Source of the DNA: Paraphoma chrysanthemicola
Lineage: Eukaryota; Ascomycota; Dothideomycetes; Pleosporales; Phaeosphaeriaceae
Assembly (NCBI GenBank): GCA_020744225.1
Contig: JAGMWG010000018.1
Location: forward strand, 1,054,001 to 1,118,000
Reading direction: 5' to 3'
DNA: 64,000 bases
Part shown: piece after piece, positions 35,073 through 46,500 of the stretch
Layout: each line of letters begins with the position of its first letter
How positions within the stretch are numbered: the first letter of the stretch is position 1
Notes under the pieces: generated by a model
The model's database searches: none
What the model saw: only the letters and a program-made list of their open reading frames with translations
Told to the model about the DNA's origin: nothing
Made by a program: the position numbers and the translations under genes

Positions 35073-36902
35073 ATGTCCAGCGGCGTCGAAGTCCCCGGAA
35101 GCCAACGACGACCCGGCATCTGGTCCTACTTTAGCTTTTCTGGTCCCCGCCGCCGTGTGTCCGTGTCCCTCCCGCGCAACTTCGACCCGCACGAGAAACC
35201 AGACCGGCATTCGCGACATCGGTCGGCGAACTCCAACGGCTTCATGGGGGACTACAAGGGCAGCGCCATCATGAACCAGGGGCAGCGGCTGAGATACCTG
35301 AAGACGGGCGGTGTGATTGCATTCATCCTGCTGATACTGTACTTTGTTGCTCCGAGGGATGGCCTGTCGCGAGGTATGGAGGCTGCGCACGACAGTCGCA
35401 GGACGATGCACTAACACAGCTGGCAGGATCCTTCTCCTCCGGGGGCAACACAGCCTCAGGAGACGCCAAAGCACAATGCACCAAGTCCTATTCGAAAGAG
35501 AAGCCGCTCATCCAGTACGCCCTCATGATCGACGCAGGCAGCACCGGCTCGCGTATCCACGTGTACAAGTTCAACAACTGCGGTCCCAGCCCCGAGCTCG
35601 AGGACGAGATCTTCGAGCAGACGGCGAAGAAGGAGGGCAAGGGCGGCTCTGGTCTGTCTTCATACGACGGCGATGCTGAGGCTGCCGCAAAGAGCTTGGA
35701 TGTGCTCATGGATGTGGCTCTCAAGAACGTCCCGCCCGAGTACCAAGGATGCACACCGGTCGCTGTCAAGGCCACGGCGGGCCTTCGCAAGCTCGGCAAA
35801 GAAAAGAGCGACAACACGCTCGCTGCTGTCCGCCACCGCCTCGATACCGTCTATCCCTTTCCGGTTGTGTCAGAGGAGAAGAACGGCGTGGAAGTCATGC
35901 CTGGCGAGATGGAGGGCGTGTATGCCTGGATCACCGTCAACTACCTTCTTGGTCACATTGGTGGGCCCGACAAGAATCCTACTGCTGCAGTGCTCGATCT
36001 CGGCGGCGGATCCACGCAGATCATCTTCGAGCCCACCTTCCCCGACACACCTCGCGGCGGTCTCCCGACGAAGCTCGCAGACGGCGACCACAAATACGTC
36101 CTCGACTTTGCCTCCCAGAAGTTTGATCTCTATCAGCACTCGTATCTGGGCTACGGTCTCATGGAAGCCCGCAACAACCTGCATGCCACCATTCTCGACT
36201 CGCTGCACAAGTCCAACGAAGACACAAAGAGCACAGACTATCTGAAAGCGCCCATCACAAACCCGTGCATTGCTCCAGGCATGTCTCGCGAAGTTGAAGT
36301 CTTCATGCCCGCCGGCCACGAACTGGGCAAATCTGTAACTGTGAACATGACGGGCCCTGCTCAAACCGCGCCCACACAGTGCCGCTACTGGGCCGAGAAG
36401 TCGCTCCACAAAGACGACGAATGCTCAATTGCGCCCTGCGCGTTCCGCGGCGTGCACCAGCCGCCCTTTGAACAAACCTTTGCGCGCGAAGCCGTGTACC
36501 TGCTATCCTACTTTTACGACCGCACCATGGACCTCGGTATGCCTGAATCCTTTACGCTGCGTGAGCTCCAGGATTTGGCGAATCGCGTATGTGCCGGCGA
36601 ACAAGCGTGGGATGTCTTTACATCTGTGCCCAAAGCCATGGACGAACTCAAAGGTAGACCAGAATGGTGTCTGGATTTGAATTTCATGTACGGCCTGTTG
36701 AGGAGTGGGTACGGAATGCCGATTGATCGTGAAGTTCGCATCGCGAAGAAGATCAAGGGCAGGGAGTTGGGATGGTGTCTGGGTGCCAGGTAAGTCTTTT
36801 AGATGTGATTTATGGATTCGATGCGGCGCTAATATGTTGGGCAGTCTTCCACTTCTCGAAGCAAATTCCGGGTGGCAGTGCAAGATCCGTCAAGTTCAGT
36901 AG
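35073..36902 (+). CDS. GDA1: Golgi guanosine diphosphatase (Gda1-type NTPDase)
   Basis: Three exons, 35073-35373, 35427-36789 and 36845-36902; 573 residues. It is a type II membrane protein: a basic cytosolic N-terminus, one helix (about residues 79-94, GGVIAFILLILYFVAP), then a lumenal GDA1/CD39 domain. The apyrase conserved regions are in order: DAGSTGSRIHVYKF (about 136), KATAGLRKLG, GEMEGVYAWITVNYLLG, LDLGGGSTQIIF. Glu in the GEMEG block is the usual catalytic base. The enzyme converts GDP to GMP in the Golgi lumen so that GMP can be exchanged for GDP-mannose, supporting glycoprotein mannosylation. The last exon supplies the typical end SLPLLEANSGWQCKIRQVQ; without it the protein would stop early in GWCLGAR. 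The spacing of introns and the intact motifs indicate a functional gene. Confidence 0.93.
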
Positions 36903-37227
36903 GTGCGGGCGACGGATAGATTTGTGCGATGATTGATGCCGTTGTGGGGTATACTTCTTCTCAGCACACTGTTTTGTGTAGACGTGTTGTGGACTCTGGG
37001 CAAGCATTGATTGGCGTTTATTGGTATCGTGACTTTGGATTGAAATGATGGGATGGGTGTTGGTGTAGACATTATCACAATATGATCGCCATACTAAGCT
37101 CGTCTTCGATCATGTCTGCAAAGTCTTTGAATTATCTAGGGTATCATATGAAGTCTATTATTTCCACCGTCCCCTGCACACCCCAGTCGTACCATCTCTG
37201 TTGGCAAGAAACTAAGCCGATGCTCGC
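36903..37227. other. Convergent 3' spacer
   Basis: 325 bases between the ends of GDA1 (plus) and the CorA-like gene (minus). I see nothing coding; it should hold the two 3' untranslated ends. Confidence 0.6.
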
Positions 37228-39296
37228 TTAGAACGACCCAATCTGGCCCTTCGTATACAGCGTCTGCCTTCTCTTCATCCTCTTCTTCTCTTCGACATGT
37301 AGCCCAATGCCACCATTCGTTGCCATGCCAATCCCAGCTTTGATCCCATTCACACCACCCTGCCTCTGCCTCTTCATTCCCGCACGTCTCTTCGCCTCCT
37401 TCCTCTTCCATCTGCCCGCCCACCTCTTAATCTTTCTTGTCAACGTATTACTCATAAGCACCAACATAGTAACCACCATGACTGGGACTGCGATCTGCCA
37501 GAAGAAGGCATCAGAGTGGTTTTGCACGCCGTTGAAGCGCGCAAAGTTCTGGCCAAAGTATCCGACAAGGAAAGTCAGCGGGAGGAAAAATATGGTAACG
37601 GCGGTAAGAATTTTCATGGATTCATTTTGGTACGCGCCCATCATGTTGAAGATGAGGTCGATGAGATTGTCGGCTGCGCGGCGCATTTGGTCGAGTGAGG
37701 CGGTGATCATGATGCAGTGGTCCTCGACATCGCCGAGGTATGTGTGTGCCAGTGGGCTGATGGTGATACTGCTCATAGTCTTACGGGTCAGGAGGTTGCT
37801 GTTGGACTGTGACATCCAAGACTGTGCGAGTGGATCTGCTTTGTGGTCGCGCAGGGCGTTGATGAGCGAGACAATGGGCTGGATGGTGTTACGGAGAATA
37901 GACAGCTCGGACGTGAGGAGATATAGAAGTTGTGAGTGGGTGATCTCAGGGTCGTCAAGGACATCAAGCTCCAGCTCGCCCATGGCGTCTTCGTAAGCGG
38001 CCACGACAGGCATAGCCAGATCGATGATGGCGTCTATGATGGCCTGCACAATCATGCTACTGTCTTGGCTGCGACGCAGGATTGTGTCTTCGGTCTTGAG
38101 GCGCTTCAGAATCATCTCCTCAATCTCGGGCGCAGAGTGCTCAAAGAAGGATATGACGCTGTTGTCGGCAAGAAGGAAGATGCTGACTTGCTCAACACTG
38201 ACTGTGAGATGCTTGGGAGTGAGAGCAGAGTGCTGCTCCAAGAACAGAATACGGTCGATGTTGGGCCCTCCTCGGTAGCGCTGCAGACTTCTGATATGTT
38301 CTATGCTTGGTGGCGTTGGGATCTTGGATAGCGTGGTGCCATCGAGATAGCTGTTCTTGTCCAGGCCTTCCGGCGACTGTTCCAGGTCTTTCTGCTTCTT
38401 CTCGCTGACCGTGGGCCAGACTGCTCTCTTGATGCTTTTCATCAGACTCTTCCTTTTCTTCTTCTGCTTCTTGGGGGGAGGGTGGCGCGATCTTGACCGC
38501 GCGCGGGCGCGTCTGTAGGCCTCGTCATCGTCTGATTCGGAATCGGAATCGCTGCTGTCGGAATCGTCCACAGGTGTGCGGACGAGTTTCGAGAGGGTCA
38601 ATAGCACTAAGGAATATTAGCACATGGGCTTGAGCAAGGCAGGGTATCCCTACTGAAAGCTTGATCGGAGTACCAGTCCACCTTGGTGCGGCCCTTGTCG
38701 GTCATCAAGTCCTCAATGGCAAGCCGGTGAAGCTGCTTGTGGTTTCCCAGCATGCGTATGACATCCCAGCTCAGACCGTTGACGTTGATCCAGCGACATG
38801 AGACCCAATCCTCCTTGGGCCGGCTTAGAAACTCCTCCAGCGTGTCATTGTCCAGCTCGTGGCATTCAACGCGGTCGTCGGAGAAGTCGACTACCGTGAT
38901 TAGACATCGTGCATGCAGGTGGTGGTATTTGTATGCATCGGTCTCGTTCTTAGTATCGACACCGGGCTCTGCACCTGCCTCCTCCCAATTGGGCCGGGTG
39001 GGCGACTTGTAGTCTTCGTAGTTCTTGACGGTATGCGAGCGGGTGATGCGGCGGCGCAGGGTCGAGTCGATGGAGAAGCGGTCGGACGAGAAGACGTCTT
39101 CGGGGTCGGCTGCAGCTGCAGCTGCGGTGGCTGTTGTCTGGGTTGCGGAGCGGCCGCGACTCCTGGACCCGTCGAGCTGAGTATCAATGGTAAGGTGCTG
39201 CGGTTCCGGGTCGTGGGCCGTTGGCTCCTGGGCAGACGTAGGAGACGCGGGCACGGCAAAGTCTTGCACTCTGGTGTCGCTAGGAGAGGACGCCAT
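37228..39296 (-). CDS. CorA-type divalent-cation transporter with GQN motif
   Basis: Two exons, 39296-38654 and 38606-37228; 673 residues. The N-terminal 100 residues are disordered. A CorA soluble domain follows (LDNDTLEEFLSRPKEDWVSC, WINVNGLSWDVIRMLG, HRLAIEDLM), interrupted by a highly acidic then basic insert (SDSDSESDDDEAYRRARARS). The long stalk helices lead to two C-terminal membrane helices: ILTAVTIFFLPLTFLVGYFG and FFWQIAVPVMVVTMLVLMSN. The loop after the first helix, normally GMN in CorA/Alr/Mrs2 channels, reads GQN here (GYFGQNF). The family moves Mg2+ or other divalent cations across the plasma membrane or vacuole. The joint QAF-MLLTLSKL was set by frame and matches the family. 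A basic tail ends the protein. Substrate is not predictable. Confidence 0.87.
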
Positions 39297-40656
39297 CGTG
39301 CATAGGTAGCGCAAGCGTCTTCAGCTGGAGGTTTGGTGCGCAGGGCAATCACGAAGTCGCGCGAGAGAAGGCTGTAAAGGGGCTTGCAGCCATTGGGAAT
39401 TTTTCAGGACATGCAGGGTCGAGCACCGGGGACGCCAGACGAGCGCGTGTGGTCGCTCACGGCCTCTTAGCTGCACTTCGAAACATCAAGACGCGCTGTC
39501 GTGGTTTTCAGCCCGGCCCTCGCGATTACGCCAGCGGCGGCAGACGAGGTGGCCGCGAAAAGCTAGCTGCGGGTGCATCCCGTGGATCTAGGAAGCATAG
39601 CGTGGGCTGTCCCAGCTCGGTCCGCAGAGGCTCCGAGGAGCAGCCAGCACATCGCCAGGGCCGTGGTTCTCAGCACGATGCTAGCATGCATCTCGAGTCA
39701 AAGTACCAGTACTGTGTACTGTATGGGTGACACTGCGCAAGCGACTCTTGGGCGGCACCGCCACAGAGGACAGCTTTTGTCAGCAACAGCCGGCATGCTG
39801 CACGCGGCCGAAGCGTCGAGGACACAAATTGCTTAGTTATGGAGGCACTTTCGAGAACGCCAGTCAGCTACTACACGATACCGCGCCTCTTCAAGCACTG
39901 CTGCGCGTGTCGTCTGGCGTCCGGCGTGCTGCGTGGTTTCGCCCGAGTGCATGAAATTACAAAGGCGGTCGAGGCTGCCACGGACGGCGGCGAGTGATTA
40001 GTGTGGGTCTTGGGCCCGTCTCCGCTCTGGCAACCCATCACCGCTCACCCAAGCCCCAACCGTCTCTCTCCCCATTCCATCTGTGCAGCCTCATCCGAAC
40101 ATACTTCTGTCCACCTTCACCGCAGCCACCCGCCAGAGCGAGAGCCCCCCGCGCGCCCCGCTGTTCTGCTGCGCCCTACAGCGACCCGGCGACTCGAGAG
40201 CGCTTCTGCTCGCCACACGCTCCTGCCGTGTGCCCTGGACCACCACCCCTAACGCGGAGCAAACATCCTCATCTCCCACCTGCTGTCCCCCATACCGCCC
40301 CTATCGCCGTGTGCTGCAGCGTAGCAGGCCCATCTTCCCCGAGTCCGGCTGCGTTGCGTGCTGCCAGCGTCTAGGGTCCCTTTGAGTGCGCCCTCACCTC
40401 GCCGACCCTGCTGAGAGTTTGCTGGTCTCAAACCGCTGTTTTTGCCCACCAGCCACACGGGCCCGTTGCTTGCTTGCTTACAACTCCAACACCGCCCTCA
40501 CTGCCTTCACCTGCACACGTACCCCGTTTGGCCCCCGATTGACTGCAGCCAACATCGCCCGCTTGCTGCTGCCCACCACATGCGACACTAGTGCTGCACC
40601 ACCGCCCGGCCCTTCATCTTCCATCCGCTCAGCGACGGCACCGCACAGCACCAAAC
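39297..40656. promoter_or_regulatory. Long divergent promoter region, CorA-like / samB
   Basis: 1.36 kb between two divergent start codons. The right half (about 40020-40650) is C-rich and low in ATG, as expected for a long samB leader. No protein-like frame is present. The region is unusually long for a divergent pair compared with the 0.4-0.9 kb regions elsewhere in the window. Confidence 0.5.
40580..40591 (+). promoter_or_regulatory. Possible uORF (3 codons) before samB
   Basis: ATG CGA CAC TAG, ending 65 bases before the samB ATG. If the leader includes it, it could lower or regulate translation. Whether it is transcribed is unknown. Confidence 0.3.
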
Positions 40657-42516
40657 ATGCGTGAGGTCAACTTCAGCATCCCGAATGCCAACAAGGCTTC
40701 GGTCGGCATCACAACCGCCCTCTACGACCGCCGCGCGCTCGACTGCACCTCGACCCTCCCGCTCATCAACTCGCTCAACCACCTTGCTTATCTCACAACC
40801 TCTTCCGCACGGATACGCGACATCCTCACCGTCGATGGCGGTATCGAGCGCCTCATATGCATCCTCAAGGAAGGGAGGAGCAAGGACATGATGGACATGT
40901 GGAAGTGGAACCTTGCCTTTCAGTGCATCTTCAACATTGGCGTGCGAGGCTCAGAAAACGTCCGCACCAGGGTTGTGGAGGCGGATATGGTGCCCGTCAT
41001 CGCGACCATCCTTGATAACTACATCAAGGTCGTCGACAAGTGTAGGGCCAGGGCCGAAGCTGAGATGCACCGATCCGCCCGCCTGGGCACATCTAGTCGA
41101 CACCACTCATCGCGCTCTGGTGAACTGGCATCCGGCTCGGGTCACAGATCAGATCGGGCTTCGCGACGCGCCATCCCACCACCCATTGAGATCCCGCACG
41201 CCTTTGCACAAGCCCAGGTTGAGTCACAGCTTGGCGATACTCTTACTCCCGCCTTCTCGCTCAGCTCTCCTCCCGAACGTACCACCTTTGCTCGCGGCCG
41301 TCCCCCGCACCATCATCACCACCGCAGCCACGAGGGGCGCGCGGCACAAATCTTTGGCCCTGCTGGTAATACCACGCGCGGCCTGGGACAGCCACTCGTC
41401 ACAGCTCTGCCATCTATGGACGCAACCACTGACCCATTTGCGCTGCGGCCAGTGCGTGATGCTGATCGACTGCCATCGATGCTTCCCGCTCTTCAGGGAG
41501 AGATCACTTCCCAGCCCGAATCTCCAACCACACCAAGCGCCCCCCTGGCGCGCCAGACCAGTCCGCGTGCGGGCCTTGCGCGAACGCGACGCCGTCCTTC
41601 CATCCGGCACCAGCTGTCTGTTTCCGGCGAGTCTGATCTTGAAGCACAGCAGGATGAAATTGTGGCAGAAAACACAACAGTTGCAGGGCCCGTAAACGAG
41701 CCGATCGTAGGCATTCAGAATAACGAGATCAACATGTCTGATATTGTCGACAACGCAGAGATGCTCGATGCTGGCACTACCCCTGTGCCTATTGCAGCGC
41801 CATCGGAAGGGACAGACGAGAACAATGAGACGTTCAACATCACCCACCGCCCCGCCCTCGATGGCAGTCTCATCAACCCCACCAATACTCCGCCCAACAA
41901 CCCCATCACTGGCTTTTCACCCATGCAGCCAGCTATCAACGTCGTCAATACGAATCCTCCGCCTGCATGGTACCCACGCTACGGCCAGAATCAGCATGCA
42001 ACAGCGGGGGCTCTTGCAGCTATGCCCCGTGACGAAGATGTGCTCATGTCTCTACAATTACTGGCCTACGTATCAAAGTACTGCAACCTCCGGTCGTACT
42101 TTCAGAAGTCTCATCTGGTGCCAAAGCTCAAGATCGGGTCTGACCTGCAACTCCTCGATGGTGAGACTTCAACACCAGAGGCCGTCAAAGAAGAAGGGGA
42201 GGAGGAGGAGGAGCTAGAGGAGTATGAGCTGCCAGACGACTTCAACATCTTCCCTCTTGTCGAGCAGTTCACCGTACGACACCACACATCCGACATGCAA
42301 TACTGGGCAAGTGTTGTTATGCGCAACCTTTGCCGCAAGGACGATTCGCGAGGCGGCATCCGGCAATGTGCGTACTACCAATGCGGCCGCTGGGAGGAAT
42401 ACACGCGCCAGTTCGCCAAGTGCCGCCGCTGCCGGCGCACCAAGTACTGCAGCAAGGAGTGCCAAAAGAGTGCATGGGTGTTTCACCGTCACTGGTGTGT
42501 GGCGGCCACATCGTGA
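40657..42516 (+). CDS. samB: SamB/Mub1-type MYND zinc-finger protein
   Basis: Single exon, 619 residues. The start MREVNFSIPNANKASVGITT and the following ALYDRRALDCTSTLPLINSL and DILTVDGGIERLICILKEGR are hallmarks of A. nidulans SamB and yeast Mub1, so I chose this ATG over an in-frame upstream one at 40591. An armadillo-like N-terminus is followed by a long disordered centre with a His run and many Pro/Ser. The C-terminal MYND finger (about 571-615) reads CAYYQCGRW...CRRCRRTKYCSKECQKSAW...HRHWC with all zinc ligands. Mub1 works with the E3 ligase Ubr2 to degrade Rpn4; SamB affects septation and morphogenesis timing in Aspergillus. A Glu-rich stretch (EEGEEEEELEEYE) precedes the finger. The gene looks intact. 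Confidence 0.95.
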   Translation: MREVNFSIPNANKASVGITTALYDRRALDCTSTLPLINSLNHLAYLTTSSARIRDILTVDGGIERLICILKEGRSKDMMDMWKWNLAFQCIFNIGVRGSENVRTRVVEADMVPVIATILDNYIKVVDKCRARAEAEMHRSARLGTSSRHHSSRSGELASGSGHRSDRASRRAIPPPIEIPHAFAQAQVESQLGDTLTPAFSLSSPPERTTFARGRPPHHHHHRSHEGRAAQIFGPAGNTTRGLGQPLVTALPSMDATTDPFALRPVRDADRLPSMLPALQGEITSQPESPTTPSAPLARQTSPRAGLARTRRRPSIRHQLSVSGESDLEAQQDEIVAENTTVAGPVNEPIVGIQNNEINMSDIVDNAEMLDAGTTPVPIAAPSEGTDENNETFNITHRPALDGSLINPTNTPPNNPITGFSPMQPAINVVNTNPPPAWYPRYGQNQHATAGALAAMPRDEDVLMSLQLLAYVSKYCNLRSYFQKSHLVPKLKIGSDLQLLDGETSTPEAVKEEGEEEEELEEYELPDDFNIFPLVEQFTVRHHTSDMQYWASVVMRNLCRKDDSRGGIRQCAYYQCGRWEEYTRQFAKCRRCRRTKYCSKECQKSAWVFHRHWCVAATS

Positions 42517-43493
42517 AGAGGAGGACACAATTTCTAATTTGTTTCGCTAATCATCATTGTCACCGGATCTATCATTGGCCGCATATTGCATGGCGCTCGG
42601 CTTTTTCCCATAATTTCGAAAGTTTCATAATTAATGAGCGACACGACTACCCGATACCACACCAGACTGCTTTTGAGGAACATCTACGAGGAGGCGGCTT
42701 TGCAAATAGGAGGATCAGAGCAGGACTCGCCGGAGTCGAATTGAATGGATCCTGGCTTTATACCACATTACTAGTTGGAGTACAGTATTTTTAGTTGCAT
42801 GGACGACGGGCTCTGGAGTAGTTAGCAGTTGGTGTGGTGCATTGAAATGCATTGACCTTGTTCGAAAATTGTGCCCGTTCAATTCATGTGTTCATTCGTC
42901 TGATGTCTCCTCAAGCAGCATTGCATGACCGTGCCGCGGTCAATGTGCCTGCCTCTGTCTGTAATCAGGTAGTGTCTCGTCTGGGGGTTTCCGGCTAAGA
43001 TCGACGAACCAGCGACGGAAGTGGATCATTGTCCACCAACTTGGTTCAAGGTTTCAGCAAGCGCGCGTTACAGGGCTCGGTGGCTTCTTTTCTGGGCAGC
43101 GCAGCGCAGCGCAGTGGAGCGGAGTCGTGGTGGCTTGCAGCGTGGATGTGGGGGTCGCTACGTCAGTCTCGAAATAGCCCGGCTGCAGGGATGTCCACGG
43201 TGCATCAGGTGGTGTGCTAGACGTTGGTACAGCCGCGTTCCATGCGCCGGCGGACGCCTAACGAGCACCACTGTCCGCGATGGCCGTGGAACTTTGGGCA
43301 GTCAACACGCGCACACAATAGCCAACATGCACGCTGCACGATGTGTAATGCTGGACGCCGCGTAATCGCTGGGCGGCGCTGAGGAACGACAAGCCGCTAG
43401 ATCGACCGACTCGGCCCAGAGCAGGCGTCGGAGACTGCTGAAGCATCGATCCTCTCAGGCTGGCCATTTCCATGCGTCAAATGGTCAGCGACA
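42517..43493. other. Intergenic region upstream of the P4-ATPase gene
   Basis: 977 bases between two plus-strand genes. No protein-like frame is seen. It contains a short GCAGC tandem repeat (listed separately) and, at its end, an out-of-frame upstream ATG. Confidence 0.55.
43096..43114 (+). repeat. Short GCAGC tandem repeat
   Basis: Nearly four copies of GCAGC in a row, followed by an imperfect copy. A small simple repeat in the promoter region of the P4-ATPase gene. Confidence 0.7.
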
Positions 43494-43561
43494 ATGCCAG
43501 GAGCTGGAGAACCCCCGAGCGGAGGAATTCGAAGGCGACACTCCGCGCCTCACGACGATGA
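43472..43561 (+). promoter_or_regulatory. uORF overlapping the P4-ATPase start
   Basis: An ATG at 43472, 22 bases before the chosen start and in another frame, opens 29 codons ending in TGA at 43559-43561. It has a second ATG at 43481. If the transcript begins upstream, scanning ribosomes would meet it first. Confidence 0.35.
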
Positions 43562-46500
43562 CGAACTCTCGCCGGCCACGCGGAGCGCAGCAGACGACAC
43601 GACCAACACGCCGTATACCATAGAATCACCACATGCCTCGACCGATGCTGCACCTGCCGCCCGCACCTCGGCGGTAGAAGACGCGACACGTCCGTCCATC
43701 TCGCGATTGTCCTCGGATGCATCGCCTCGCGTGCGATTCTCGACCGACATCGAACGACATGGCGTAGGCTCTTCAGGAAAGAGGCCTGGCACACCAGACT
43801 TGACCATCGAGACGCGTGAGGTGGAGCCGGAGGTGGCTGGCACTTCATCTTCGCGGGTTCCCTCACTCTCAACGCCCGGATCTAGCAATCGCTCACCGCT
43901 CTCGCCAGCGTCCCGAAACCGTGGGTATTCGCTGCGAAGTGCCTTGTTCCGGAAGAATGTACACGACCACAACGGGACCGAACCAAGCATTGAGCTGGAC
44001 GAGCGAGTTGGAGCGTCGCGGGCTGGAACGCAACAATCCAGCGGCTCATATGATGGAGCCCCGTCGAAAGGTGGGGACGCCTTCGTGAGCGTGTCGCCTG
44101 CGCTGCCTGGAATTGCATCTGCCTCTGATGCCAACAAAACGAAGCTTGGTAAAGGTCCGGTCGCACTGCCCAACTACGATACCTGGCTACGCAGAAAAGG
44201 CCCCAGCAAGAAGTCAGAAGTGGCCAAGAAGATTCGTGACGTCGCTGAGCGAACTCGCAAGTTTGTCTTTCGAATAAAAGATGTCCCACCAAGCAAGGAT
44301 GGTCGGCATATATTCGTCGACGCAGCACGAAGAGAACGACTTATTGATGAACGCACCAACCAACCATATACCAGCAATTGGATTCGGTCTACAAGATACT
44401 CCGCCTGGAACTTTGTCCCCCGCCAGCTTGTGGCCCAGTTTTCGAAGCTTGCCAATTTCTATTTTCTTGTCATTTCCATCTTGCAGTTGATACCCGGCCT
44501 GAGCACCACAGGCACATTTACTACTATAGTCCCGCTGATGTTTTTCGTCACGCTTTCTATCGCCAAGGAAGGTTACGATGATCTCAGGAGGTACCGCCTC
44601 GACAAGGCAGAAAATAGAAGAGAGGCGCACGTGTTGCGTGCAAACCCAACCTCTACTCCAAAGCGCGGATCCACCGACGATGGAAGTCTGGCTTCGCCAT
44701 CGCCCGAGGCGATGGTTTGGGAGAATATCAAATGGCAGGACATCAACGTTGGAGACATTATCAAGCTCGACCGCAACGACCCTGCGCCCGCCGACCTGGC
44801 TTTGTTACACACTAGCGGAGAGAATAATGTAGCCTACGTTGAGACGATGGCACTAGACGGGGAGACGAATCTCAAGAGCAAGCAGACAACCGCATCCATG
44901 TCAAAGACGATCCTACACCAAGAGGATGTCTTGAGGTCTGACGCCGAGTTCGTGATTGAAGACCCCAACCGCGACTTGTACAGCTTCGAAGGGCGTGTCA
45001 CAGTCAATGGCAAGCAAGCCCCTCTGACTCTAAACGAGATCATCTTCCGAGGCAGTGTCCTGCGAAACACACCAGACGCTATTGGCATGGTCATTTACTC
45101 CGGAGAGGAGTGTCGAATCCGCATGAATGCCAACAAAAACCCTCGTATCAAGGCTCCTGCACTGCAAGGCTTAGTCAATCGCATCGTCATTCTGATCGTC
45201 TTCTTCGTCTTGGCACTGTCAATCTTCAATGCGGTGGCGTATAGAATCTGGCGACGCAGCGAGGACGACAAGACTTATCTGTCCGATGCAACGGTTGCAT
45301 TCTTTCCAAGTTTGACGGCATTCATCATCATGTTCAACACCATGATTCCTTTGTCGCTCTATGTCAGTTTGGAGATTGTCAAGCTCGCGCAAATGTTCTT
45401 TCTCCACACCGACATCGATATGTATGACCCAATATCGGACACACCCTGTGAGCCAAGAACCTCAACTATCAACGAGGAGCTTGGTCAGATCAGCTATGTT
45501 TTCTCGGACAAGACTGGCACACTAACCGACAACTCGATGAAGTTCCGCAAATTGAGTGTTGCAGGAGTGGCCTGGTTGCACGATGCAGATCTACAGAAGG
45601 AGAAAACAAAGAAACTGATACACAAGACGAGGAAGAAGGGGAAGCAGCCTGCCAAGAAGAGAAAGAGTGTCCAATCTGTCAAGGATGCTCAATCAGGTGA
45701 AAGCAATATACCTGCCGTTGATGCTGTTCAGCAAGAAAACGCTATCGAGGGCGCGGACGCTACATGGCAGTCCTCCGCAAAGCCTGCCCAGACAACTCGA
45801 GAACTCAAAACGCAAGACATGCTGCAATACATCCAAAGAAAACCATATACGCCATTCTCAAAAAAGGCGCGCATGTTTCTTTTGTCACTTGCGCTTTGCC
45901 ACACCTGTCTTCCAGAGGTTCAAGAGAATGGCGAAACGCATTTTATGGCATCTTCTCCTGATGAGTTGGCGCTTGTGCAGGCGGCGCAAGACATGGGATT
46001 TCTACTGATTAATCGCGATGTGCACACAATCACTCTGAAGATTCCGGGAGCAGATGGCGAAGCTGTATCAGAGACTTACGAGATCTTAGATGTCATCGAA
46101 TTCTCTAGCAAGCGCAAGAGAATGTCAATCGTGCTGCGCTTCCCAGATGGTCGTATTTGCATCATGTGCAAGGGCGCCGACTCGATCATCATGCAACGGC
46201 TCAAGCTCGCCACCTTGGCGAACAAGAGGATGGTGGAAATCGAGCAGCGTGCAAACAAGCGGAAGAGCTTGGAAGCTCAGCAAGCCATTGCACGGATGAG
46301 TGAGCAGCTAGAGCGGCGAAGTAGTGTCGTAGGTCGAAAGAGCAGTATCGGCGGGCGAGCAAGCATGAGCTTTGGCCAGGCAGCGCGAGCGAGTCTGAAT
46401 ATTGGCCGATCTTCAATCGCTCGAAACAGTATCGGAGCCCGTGGCTCTCACTCCGCTAGAGATGAGATGGACCAATGGCTAAGGGAGCGTGAGCACGATG

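Noticed and set aside
39449..40374. Several plus-strand frames in the samB leader region
   Set aside because: Pro/Arg/Ser-rich translations of C-rich leader DNA with no conserved pattern.
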